From a virus, in IMG/VR virus record IMGVR_UViG_3300035184_001224, positions 1-28,407 of that record: a DNA stretch of 28,407 nucleotides; one strand, given 5' to 3'. This document shows positions 22,666-28,407 of this stretch, piece by piece. The notes beneath the pieces are model-generated. The model did no database searches. It worked only from the letters and a program-made list of their open reading frames with translations, and was not told the DNA's origin. Position numbers and translations under genes: made by a program. Positions within the stretch are counted from its first letter, which is position 1. Every line of letters starts with the position of its first letter.

Positions 22666-22925
22666 ATATAGATGTGCTATCTGCAAAACTCATTAAGAAG
22701 GGTTTTTCCATTGAACGTGCTAAGGTTTTTGCAAATGAAATATTGTCGACCTCTAAAAAGTACGGAGTTGATCCTTCATATCTAATTGACCAAGTGTCAA
22801 TAGATTTCAAATTAAATGATTTGGGTTCATTTATAATTAATAATGCTTTGCGATATGGGTATGTTACTGGAAAAATGTCAAGTAAACAACCGAATAAATA
22901 CATTGCAAGAGCAATTATTAAATGA
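22662..22925 (+). CDS. Small hypothetical protein upstream of gene 4 (87 aa)
   Basis: This 87-residue protein begins MNIDVLSAKLIKKGFS. It is mostly helical (ERAKVFANEILSTSKKYGV, SYLIDQVSIDFKLNDLGSFIINNALRYG) and ends with a basic tail. I do not recognise a function. Its ATG overlaps the stop of the tube-like gene (ATGA) and its own TGA overlaps the ATG of gene 4, so three genes are coupled in a row. In T4 the gene next to gene 4 is baseplate wedge gene 53, but this protein is much shorter than gp53 and shows no match I can defend. Confidence 0.65.
   Translation: MNIDVLSAKLIKKGFSIERAKVFANEILSTSKKYGVDPSYLIDQVSIDFKLNDLGSFIINNALRYGYVTGKMSSKQPNKYIARAIIK
22892..22901 (+). promoter_or_regulatory. 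Possible internal late promoter (GAATAAATAC) before gene 4
   Basis: GAATAAATAC, identical to the sheath gene's element, lies inside the coding region of the 87-aa gene, 20 bases before the gene 4 ATG. It may be chance, because it also encodes codons for NKY. Confidence 0.35.
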
Positions 22926-23380
22926 CGAAGTTTCACCAGGGTAAATATACAGTAAAAAATACACAAAAGTATGCAGGCGGCAAGACACCAACTTTCAGAA
23001 GTAGTTGGGAACATACGTTTATGTGCTTTTGTGATGACAATCCTAATGTAGTTGCATGGGCTAGTGAGCCAGTAAAAATTACATATCAGAATCCAGTGAC
23101 TGGCAAAGTTACTGGGTATGTCCCTGATTTTGTTATGACGTACATAGATGCAACCGGCAAAAAACATGCGGAGTTGATTGAAATAAAACCATCATCCCAG
23201 TCAAGACCAGAATTTGCAAAAGGTAGAGGTGACCAGGCACAAGTTGCAATAAACTATGCTAAATGGGAAGCAGCCACTTCATGGGCAACTAAGCGTGGAA
23301 TGAAATTTAGAGTTCTTAATGAGGGCGATATCTATCAAAATACTAAGAAACCAAAAGCAAAAAAGACTAAAAAGAAATAG
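22922..23380 (+). CDS. 4: Head completion protein gp4
   Basis: This 152-residue protein matches T4 gp4 (also called 50/65), needed to finish the head before tail joining. The diagnostic block is TFRSSWEHTFMCFCDDNPNV (22-41) followed by VAWASEPVKITYQNPVTGK, GYVPDFVMTY and LIEIKPSSQS. This is the TnsA-like nuclease-fold pattern, with E, D and E-x-K residues (E in SSWEH, D in VPDF, EIKP) placed as in an endonuclease core. A Lys-rich tail closes it. The ATG overlaps the previous stop (ATGA). The next gene begins only three bases after its stop. Confidence 0.85.
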   Translation: MTKFHQGKYTVKNTQKYAGGKTPTFRSSWEHTFMCFCDDNPNVVAWASEPVKITYQNPVTGKVTGYVPDFVMTYIDATGKKHAELIEIKPSSQSRPEFAKGRGDQAQVAINYAKWEAATSWATKRGMKFRVLNEGDIYQNTKKPKAKKTKKK

Positions 23381-23383
23381 GAT

Positions 23384-23923
23384 ATGACTATGACAAAAAA
23401 GTTAGAAGAGACTTTCAATCTATCTCCAATTGTTAATGATGAAGATGCAACAGTAGAAGAAATAGTAGAGAACCCTACTATGGAACAATCTAGTGCCTTA
23501 ACTGAACTACTTAATTCTGAAATTCAAACTATTGATAAAATAGATTCTGCATTGCCTACTGTACAAGACTTGAACCAGCATGATAGAGAGATGGATGATA
23601 TTCATACAAAGGCGTTAAATGCATTTGAAGAATTGTTTCAGTTGGGCATGAATGTAGAGGTACATGCAGGTGCAAAACTCATGGAAACCGCTAACTCAAT
23701 GTTGAAGACTGCAATGGAAGCTAAAGATAGCAAAGTTGATAGAAAACTTAAAATGATTAATTTACAAATGCAGAAGGCTAAATTAGAACACCAAATCGAA
23801 AAAGAAACTAAGAAAGTTAGTGGCGATTCCGAGATAGAAGGAGATGGCGCTATCGTTATTGATAGAAATGAACTGTTGCGGAGAATAGCTAAAGTTAAAG
23901 ATATAACAAAAGATGATAAATAA
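23384..23923 (+). CDS. 16: Probable small terminase subunit (gp16-like)
   Basis: This 179-residue protein is acidic at its N-terminus and helical through most of its length. The central part, DREMDDIHTKALNAFEELFQLGMNV (67-91), EVHAGAKLMETANSMLKTAMEA and KLKMINLQMQKAKLEHQIEKE, resembles gp16 small terminases of marine T4-like phages in length and in the two long antiparallel helices. The small terminase regulates DNA packaging by the gp17 motor. The match is by architecture, so I am only moderately sure; a scaffold or other coiled-coil virion protein is possible. Two ATG codons (23384, 23390) could start it, with AAATAGGAT just upstream. It ends in TAA 21 bases before the next start, with a late element overlapping its stop. 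Confidence 0.6.
   Translation: MTMTKKLEETFNLSPIVNDEDATVEEIVENPTMEQSSALTELLNSEIQTIDKIDSALPTVQDLNQHDREMDDIHTKALNAFEELFQLGMNVEVHAGAKLMETANSMLKTAMEAKDSKVDRKLKMINLQMQKAKLEHQIEKETKKVSGDSEIEGDGAIVIDRNELLRRIAKVKDITKDDK
23914..23923 (+). promoter_or_regulatory. Possible late promoter (TGATAAATAA) before the capsid-targeted protein gene
   Basis: TGATAAATAA matches the core of the window's late element but has A instead of C at the end. It overlaps the previous stop and lies 21 bases before the ATG at 23945. Confidence 0.45.
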
Positions 23924-23944
23924 GAATATAAATTGGAGAGACCA

Positions 23945-24517
23945 ATGAAGAGTTTTAAAGAATATTTAACAGAATCAGTTACCGAGAGAAAGCTAACTCT
24001 TAGATTCGCAACAGAAATGAGTGAAGAAGATGTCAATCGCATTGAACGTTTTCTAGGCAAGTATGATTTGATTTCGATCTCTCGTACTTCAACTACTCCT
24101 ATAACACAGAACCCACTGTTCTTTTCAGACGATGTGAAGAACACTAAAGTTTCTAAAATGGATATTGTTACTAGTTATCCAATAGCGGCTGATGTTTTGC
24201 GTCAACAACTATCAGATTTACTTCCAATGAATATGCAGTATATCGCAGTTCATCCAGAAGGTTGGGAACCAATGGAAGAAGTAGAAGAAGACGGTGATAA
24301 GAAAGCACTACTTGATAGTGAATACGATGATGCGTCTGACGATGGTAAAAACTATGGTCGCAAATTCATTGATGGCTTTTTAGCATCGTTGACAAAACGT
24401 GATGAGGTCACAGTTGAAAACGAACTAAGTGTTAAACCAAAATCTGATATTGCATTAGACATGATGGATACTGATGAGAAACCAAGTTCGTCAGTAATTA
24501 CAGGAGACGAAGAATGA
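23945..24517 (+). CDS. Putative internal head / prohead-core protein with capsid-targeting N-terminus
   Basis: This 190-residue protein starts MKSFKEYLTES. That strongly resembles the capsid-targeting sequence of T4 internal proteins (MKTYQEFIAEA), which directs proteins into the prohead core and is removed by the gp21 protease. LTE before Ser9-11 fits the gp21 cleavage rule (Leu/Ile-x-Glu). The body has a mixed alpha/beta segment (LTLRFATEMSEEDVNRIERFLGKYD-like region near 14-40 and SKMDIVTSYPIAADVLRQQL) and a long acidic tail. I chose the ATG at 23945, four codons inside the longer frame, because TTGGAGAG sits at the right distance and the signal then begins the protein. It overlaps the next gene by four bases (ATGA). 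Packaging into the head is inference. Confidence 0.68.
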   Translation: MKSFKEYLTESVTERKLTLRFATEMSEEDVNRIERFLGKYDLISISRTSTTPITQNPLFFSDDVKNTKVSKMDIVTSYPIAADVLRQQLSDLLPMNMQYIAVHPEGWEPMEEVEEDGDKKALLDSEYDDASDDGKNYGRKFIDGFLASLTKRDEVTVENELSVKPKSDIALDMMDTDEKPSSSVITGDEE

Positions 24518-25254
24518 AACATTATAATTTAACGACTACTGATAGAAATGGTAAGTCAATCACTACGACAAACACAAGTACTGAGTATCCAGAAGAACTA
24601 CTTCGTATGCTTGCATTGTCTGGATCATCAGTGGAGATCACTGACGATGGTAAATGTGGATGCGGCGAAGAATCATGCGGATGCGGTGATGAAGTAGAAG
24701 CACTAAATGCGGAAGCAGAATATAGAGCGGCTCCAGCAAATGATGAATTAGATTTAGATGATTTTTCAAAGAAAACTGCTAATTCTATTTCTATGCAGAA
24801 AAAAACATTGCAGCCTAGCAGAGGTGATAACCCGCTTGAGTATTCGACAAACGAAGGCGATATCTACGAAGCATTAATGTTAGAATATGACACAATGGCA
24901 GAAGATACCTCATTTAGAGATAGAGATAACTTTGTTACTAATTATATTTCAGCGGCAGAAGAACTAGCAGATGATGAATTCGAAGATGGTGATATTGACT
25001 GGAATCCTGAAGCGTTAGCAGCGATGAAAAAGGACGCAGAAACATTTTATAGCAAAGCAGAGAAATTGCTACAAACATTAGATGCTGATCCGAGCCAGCA
25101 TGGGTATGACTTTTGGTTAACTCGTAATGGCCATGGTGTAGGCTTCTGGGATAGAGGCTACGGAGAAGCAGGTGATAAACTAACTGCATTTGCAGAAAAA
25201 TTTGGCGAAGTTAATGTTTACAAAGGTGATGACGGCAAAGCTTACATCGGATAA
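24514..25254 (+). CDS. Conserved phage protein with CGCG cluster and C-terminal WLTRNGHG domain
   Basis: I know this layout from various phages but no function is established. The 246-residue protein has a Cys cluster, KCGCGEESCGCGDE (about 47-60), which could bind a metal, then an acidic low-complexity stretch and NPLEYSTNEGD. The C-terminal domain (about 125-246) includes DNFVTNYISAAEEL and HGYDFWLTRNGHGVGFWDRG followed by KLTAFAEKFGEVNVYKGDD, a segment recurrent in phage hypotheticals. It overlaps the previous gene by four bases, so the two are likely made together. If the upstream protein enters the head, this may be its partner or another internal virion protein. Confidence 0.65.
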   Translation: MKHYNLTTTDRNGKSITTTNTSTEYPEELLRMLALSGSSVEITDDGKCGCGEESCGCGDEVEALNAEAEYRAAPANDELDLDDFSKKTANSISMQKKTLQPSRGDNPLEYSTNEGDIYEALMLEYDTMAEDTSFRDRDNFVTNYISAAEELADDEFEDGDIDWNPEALAAMKKDAETFYSKAEKLLQTLDADPSQHGYDFWLTRNGHGVGFWDRGYGEAGDKLTAFAEKFGEVNVYKGDDGKAYIG

Positions 25255-25307
25255 TTAAAAAATTAAAACACAATATCACAATATTACAGTAGACAGGGAA
25301 ATATATT

Positions 25308-26465
25308 ATGTCATATTCGGTTAAATTCAGGCGCGGTACTACTATAGAACATGCTACTTTTACAGGCGGCGAAGGTGAGGTCACCGTAGATACAACTACT
25401 AATTCATTAGTAGTACATGACGGCGTAACAGTTGGCGGACATGCAGTCGCCAGTGGCGGCGGTGCAGGCGGCAGTGTTGCAATATACGCTAGTATTACTG
25501 CACGTGACGCGGTTTCATCAAACGAGGGGGATCTCGCGTTTCTAAGTGACTCTGATACACTACATGTATACAATGGCAGTGAATGGAATAGAGTTTGGGC
25601 AGGTCCAGATGCATTACCTACATGGACAACAGAATTGCCAGAATTGGTAACATTAAATAAAGACGGCACAGCGACTACACTAACTGTTGCAGCAACAGAT
25701 TCAGACGGATTTGATATAGAATATACATATGATACTAGTCCAAGTAATCAATCACAAGCAACAATTGCAAATAATAATGATGGTACATTTACATTAACGC
25801 CTAGTACATCTACATCAGATGCAGGAGAATTTACATTCCGTGCAAAAGCGACTGATGGATTACACGTTATATCTACCACTGCTACTGCAAAGTTGGCCTT
25901 TGGTGCAGATATTACATTCGATTCTACTGAGCCTGGAATAACAACGAATTCTACTAATTCTGTTGATTGGGCGATGGTCAGCGGCGGGACCGATACCAGC
26001 GGCCAGCCCGTAAGTAGTGAATTGGAATCTGGAAGAAAATATTTTGAAGTTGAAAATATTTCCAGTGGCGGCGCATGGTTCGCTGGCTTAGTGCGTAGTG
26101 ATGCTGGTCAGGGACAGGTTGGTTGGACTGATAACAATATAATTCAATTTTACTACAGTGTCTCGGTGGTCACTAATAATACTTGGATAAATGGGACAGG
26201 CTTAAATCAGGTGTCTGCGGGTGATATAATGCAATTTGCATATGATACTACAACAGGTGAAGTTTGGATTGGCCAAAATGGCAGTACATGGTGGCCAAAT
26301 GATCCAGCAAGTGGCGCTGGATCAGTGGTTGGTGGTACACCGGGGACAACATTCCGTTTGACATTCGGTAGCGGCGGCGGCGGCATGACGAGTTTCGCAG
26401 GTAATATTATTACAAGTGGAGTAACCTTCAATTATTCTGTGCCTACTGGATTTACGGGCCATTAA
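25308..26465 (+). CDS. Tail fibre/virion protein: Mtd-N-like domain, Ig-like domain and SPRY-like domain
   Basis: This 385-residue protein starts with MSYSVKFRRGTTIEHATFTG and the strand pair GEVTVDTTTNSLVVHDG (24-40), the N-terminal domain found in major tropism determinants and many phage fibre proteins. A glycine linker follows. The middle (about 103-200) is an immunoglobulin/cadherin-like beta domain (LNKDGTATTLTVAATDSDG, FTFRAKATDGLHVI). The C-terminal half (about 210-385) looks like a B30.2/SPRY-type lectin-like fold: GRKYFEVENISSGGAWFAGLV, MQFAYDTTTGEVWIGQNGSTW, TFRLTFGSGGG. These are usual in receptor-binding or capsid-decorating proteins. AGGGAAA precedes the ATG. I see no clear late promoter in the 53-base gap. 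No reverse transcriptase is present, so no diversity-generating system is shown. Confidence 0.75.
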   Translation: MSYSVKFRRGTTIEHATFTGGEGEVTVDTTTNSLVVHDGVTVGGHAVASGGGAGGSVAIYASITARDAVSSNEGDLAFLSDSDTLHVYNGSEWNRVWAGPDALPTWTTELPELVTLNKDGTATTLTVAATDSDGFDIEYTYDTSPSNQSQATIANNNDGTFTLTPSTSTSDAGEFTFRAKATDGLHVISTTATAKLAFGADITFDSTEPGITTNSTNSVDWAMVSGGTDTSGQPVSSELESGRKYFEVENISSGGAWFAGLVRSDAGQGQVGWTDNNIIQFYYSVSVVTNNTWINGTGLNQVSAGDIMQFAYDTTTGEVWIGQNGSTWWPNDPASGAGSVVGGTPGTTFRLTFGSGGGGMTSFAGNIITSGVTFNYSVPTGFTGH

Positions 26466-26482
26466 TAACACAAGAAATACTA

Positions 26483-26533
26483 AATGTGAAGTTTATTAGA
26501 TATATAATATACTATGCTAATAAACTTCACATT
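26483..26533. repeat. 17-bp perfect inverted repeat in the intergenic region
   Basis: AATGTGAAGTTTATTAG (26483-26499) and CTAATAAACTTCACATT (26517-26533) are exact reverse complements around a 17-base AT-rich loop containing TATAAT. There is no T tract after it, and the next late promoter starts two bases further on. It may be an RNA-stabilising hairpin, a terminator of unusual type or a protein site. Confidence 0.9.
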
Positions 26534-26535
26534 GG

Positions 26536-26545
26536 TGATAAATAC
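26536..26545 (+). promoter_or_regulatory. Late promoter (TGATAAATAC) for the 95-aa fibre protein
   Basis: TGATAAATAC lies 36 bases before the ATG at 26582 and directly after the 17-bp inverted repeat. Confidence 0.75.
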
Positions 26546-26581
26546 TAGTAATGAAATAAATCTTTTTAGGAGAAAGAATAC

Positions 26582-26869
26582 ATGGCTTATTCAGTACAAT
26601 TTAGACGCGGTACTACCGCAGAGCACGGATTATTTGCTGGTCTATCAGGCGAAGTTACCGTAAACACCGAAACAAATACGTTAGTAGTACATGATGGTAC
26701 AACTGTGGGAGGACACCCAGTCGGTGGATTCGCAGATGGCTGGACAATGTCTGCAAATGGTGCATCGGGAATCCGTATTGCCAAGGACGGAGTCAACCTG
26801 TTTGATTTAGACAGTTCAGGCAACCTTACAGTTATCGGTAACGTTACTGCTTATGGCACAATATCGTAA
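26582..26869 (+). CDS. Short fibre protein with Mtd-N-like domain (95 aa)
   Basis: This 95-residue protein is a paralogue of the N-terminus of the gene before it: both share FRRGTT, EH, GEVTV and NxLVVHDGxTVGGHxV. After this domain (1-50) it has only a short beta segment (ASGIRIAKDGVNLFDLDSSG) and LTVIGNVTAYGTIS, resembling fibre-stalk starts. It therefore lacks any receptor-binding head. It may be a plug or adaptor in the tail or baseplate, or a truncated fibre. TTTTTAGGAGAAAG gives a strong ribosome site. It is a single-gene unit with its own late promoter and terminator. Confidence 0.78.
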   Translation: MAYSVQFRRGTTAEHGLFAGLSGEVTVNTETNTLVVHDGTTVGGHPVGGFADGWTMSANGASGIRIAKDGVNLFDLDSSGNLTVIGNVTAYGTIS

Positions 26870-26890
26870 TATTTTTATACAATATAATTT

Positions 26891-26919
26891 AAAAAGCGTC
26901 TGTAATGGGCGCTTTTTTT
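26891..26919 (+). terminator. Rho-independent terminator after the 95-aa fibre gene
   Basis: AAAAAGCGTC pairs with GGCGCTTTTT (one wobble) over a seven-base loop and continues in T residues. Confidence 0.88.
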
Positions 26920-27000
26920 ATGCTTACATAAAATTATATAGAAATGGCGATTGCGCAAATTCATCATATAACTTAATTCCTCACGTGGTATTAGTATAGT

Positions 27001-27026
27001 AAAGCGTCCTTCGGGGCGCTTTTTTA
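27001..27026 (+). terminator. Second terminator with TTCG loop
   Basis: AAAGCGTCC, TTCG loop, GGGCGCTTT and a T run. The 80 bases between it and the terminator at 26891 hold no convincing gene or promoter. The same element recurs at 28277. Confidence 0.9.
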
Positions 27027-27058
27027 ATAATACAGTATCTTAATTTATATAAAATTGA

Positions 27059-27068
27059 TGATAAATAC
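27059..27068 (+). promoter_or_regulatory. Late promoter (TGATAAATAC) for the 383-aa fibre protein
   Basis: TGATAAATAC lies 27 bases before the ATG at 27096. Confidence 0.75.
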
Positions 27069-27095
27069 AGATAGAAAAGATTTTAGGAGAATTAA

Positions 27096-28247
27096 ATGGC
27101 TTTACAAACAACTGGAGTTATATCACTTGCCGATATTGCAACTGAATTTGGCGGTGATGCGCCGCATGGATTAAATGAATATTATGATGTAGCATCTGGG
27201 ATACCAGTTACTGGATCAATCGGACTGGCTCATTTCTATGGAACAACAGCAATTCCTTTAGCGCCAGCCGCAGTATGGACTAAAACATGGGATTTAGCTA
27301 CCGACTGGAGTTCAGCCGAAAGAATTGAAGAAACAACATCGTTAACTGTGAGGGTTAACTCAATAGATTCTCGCACCCCACACGGCGACACTAAACTGAC
27401 TTGGAGTGCAGATGGCTACTTCATGTACTTAACCGCCAGTGACTTCTGGATGCAACGTGAAGTTTCAACACCATATGATGCGTCTCTGGCCGCAAAAGTC
27501 GAAGATAAATCTGTTCATCTTAACGCAGCAGGTAACCCGACCACTCCTATGAGCAATCATTTAATGCGGAAGTATATGCAGGTTGTGAACAACGGAAATA
27601 ACACAATAGCATGGTATGGATATGGAACCTCAGGTAAAGTTTTATATATGGATGATCTAGCAACTGCGAATGATATAACTTCAGTTTCATTTACTACTAC
27701 CAATTTTTATGATATGGCAGATGATATAGATTCAGGTAGGCATACAGAGCAAGTTCAATTTAATGCAGACGGTACTGCCATGTATGTATTATTTGTACTT
27801 GGATTACAGTACAATTCGAGTACAGGTATGCTTGAAGATATCAATAATAATGACGCAAAATCTAGTATAATAAAGTATGACTTATCTACTGCATGGGATT
27901 TAACAACCGCATCAACTACAAGCACTTCATTCTACAATTTCTCTAGTTATGGTCGAGACGTTTCAATGGGATTCGTTATGAACCCAGACGAGACAGAATT
28001 CTTTGCGTTTATTGATGACAGCAGTTCATCATTTTTTATGGAAAGACATGAAATCCCAACTGCTGGAGACCTCTCAAGTATACCACCATACATATGGTAC
28101 AGCGGAACTAATGTATTTCGTAAATTGTTTAACTACACCATCAGTCAAAGCACAAGAACAGTTACGATGAGTCCAGATGGTAAGACAATAGCGACCTGGG
28201 AACCTAACGCCCATAGAGTAATCGGTATTGAGGCGCTCACATTATAA
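27096..28247 (+). CDS. Fibre/virion protein with common tail-protein N-terminus (383 aa)
   Basis: The N-terminus MALQTTGVISLADIATEFGG and SIGLAHFYG (1-49) is a short module frequent at the start of phage tail and decoration proteins, thought to anchor them to the virion. The remaining 330 residues are beta-rich with recurring motifs: KLTWSADGYFMYL, VQFNADGTAMYVLF, VMNPDETEFFAFI and VTMSPDGKTIATW. These spaced D/G repeats look like the blades of a beta-propeller, a possible binding head. TTTTAGGAGAAT gives a strong ribosome site. The last codons, including the stop, are tandemly duplicated just downstream. It is a single-gene unit flanked by late promoters and terminators. Confidence 0.72.
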   Translation: MALQTTGVISLADIATEFGGDAPHGLNEYYDVASGIPVTGSIGLAHFYGTTAIPLAPAAVWTKTWDLATDWSSAERIEETTSLTVRVNSIDSRTPHGDTKLTWSADGYFMYLTASDFWMQREVSTPYDASLAAKVEDKSVHLNAAGNPTTPMSNHLMRKYMQVVNNGNNTIAWYGYGTSGKVLYMDDLATANDITSVSFTTTNFYDMADDIDSGRHTEQVQFNADGTAMYVLFVLGLQYNSSTGMLEDINNNDAKSSIIKYDLSTAWDLTTASTTSTSFYNFSSYGRDVSMGFVMNPDETEFFAFIDDSSSSFFMERHEIPTAGDLSSIPPYIWYSGTNVFRKLFNYTISQSTRTVTMSPDGKTIATWEPNAHRVIGIEALTL

Positions 28248-28278
28248 TACAACTAAGCTCACATTGTAATACAACGAA
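28235..28278 (+). repeat. 22-bp tandem duplication over the gene end
   Basis: GCTCACATTATAATACAACTAA (28235-28256) is followed by GCTCACATTGTAATACAACGAA (28257-28278), differing at two bases. The duplication copies the last codons and stop of the 383-aa gene. Confidence 0.88.
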
Positions 28279-28302
28279 AGCGTCCTTCGGGGCGCTTTTT
28301 TA
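28277..28302 (+). terminator. Terminator identical to the one at 27001
   Basis: AAAGCGTCC, TTCG loop, GGGCGCTTT and T run. The 26 bases are the same as at 27001-27026, so the two flank the 383-aa gene as a direct repeat. Confidence 0.9.
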
Positions 28303-28304
28303 TT

Positions 28305-28314
28305 GCATAAATAC
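28305..28314 (+). promoter_or_regulatory. Late promoter (GCATAAATAC) for the gene at the right edge
   Basis: GCATAAATAC lies 29 bases before the ATG at 28344 and just after the terminator. Confidence 0.65.
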
Positions 28315-28343
28315 TATTATAAATTAAGTGAGTATATAATTAC

Positions 28344-28407
28344 ATGGCAGATTTAACAAAACGAGCATATAAAACTACCGAATTTACAGATGAGCAACTT
28401 AGCGAAT
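28344..28407 (+). CDS. Start of an unidentified gene, cut by the window edge
   Basis: An ATG at 28344, preceded by AAGTGAG and a late promoter, opens a frame that reads MADLTKRAYKTTEFTDEQLS and continues to the last base. Only 21 residues are visible, too few to identify. The context suggests another late virion gene. Confidence 0.55.
   Translation, partial: MADLTKRAYKTTEFTDEQLSE

Noticed and set aside
25308-26869. Diversity-generating retroelement suggested by Mtd-N-like domains
   Set aside because: No reverse transcriptase and no template/variable repeat pair are visible in the window; the N-domain alone is common in fibre proteins.
26920-27000. A small RNA or peptide gene between two terminators
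   Set aside because: The only ATG frame has 10 codons and I found no promoter with acceptable spacing; it is left as an unexplained 80-base spacer.

Overview
This window looks like part of the genome of a T4-like contractile-tailed phage (Caudoviricetes, myovirus morphology). The core virion genes are T4-type: 3' end of major capsid gene 23, neck genes 13 and 14, tail-completion gene 15, sheath 18, tube 19, head-completion gene 4 and a probable small terminase 16. Many genes follow an ATAAATAC-type element that resembles the T4 late promoter TATAAATA. The sequence is AT-rich, almost fully coding, and stop/start overlaps are common. The collagen-like, poly-glycine and Mtd-N-type fibre genes and the respiratory genes resemble marine T4-like phages. 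The alternative oxidase is of the proteobacterial/mitochondrial AOX type and the copper protein is a pseudoazurin. Both point to a proteobacterial host rather than a cyanobacterium. Host and marine origin are inferences.

Layout. 1-571: end of gene 23 and its terminator. 611-8907 (+): receptor-binding block, with a 1159-aa mosaic fibre, a 173-aa fibre protein, two paralogous glycine-rich adhesins, a 169-aa unknown, a 38-aa mini-gene and a 540-aa cadherin-like adhesin; several are joined by TAATG/TGATG overlaps. 12510-8911 (-): a late operon of 14, 15, a Nudix hydrolase and an unknown helical protein. 12488-17487 (+): an accessory island. Five genes here (2OG-Fe(II) oxygenase, a 415-aa unknown with a possible zinc site, alternative oxidase, pseudoazurin, dNMP-kinase-like protein) each have a sigma70-type promoter directly upstream, while neck gene 13 among them keeps a late promoter. 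17553-25254 (+): sheath, tube, a tube-like baseplate candidate, an 87-aa unknown, gp4, probable gp16, a protein with a capsid-targeting-like N-terminus and a conserved unknown. 25308-28407 (+): a second fibre block with hairpins, terminators and late promoters between genes, ending in a truncated gene.

How it may work. Structural genes appear to be switched on late. The island genes have host-type promoters and are probably made earlier. The most notable content is a respiratory pair: a quinol oxidase that bypasses complex III, and a periplasmic copper electron carrier. Together they could change electron flow in the infected cell. A 15-bp perfect dyad brackets the -10 element just after the pseudoazurin gene. 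I saw no tRNA, CRISPR array, IS element or integrase, and no gene-free stretch longer than 300 bases.
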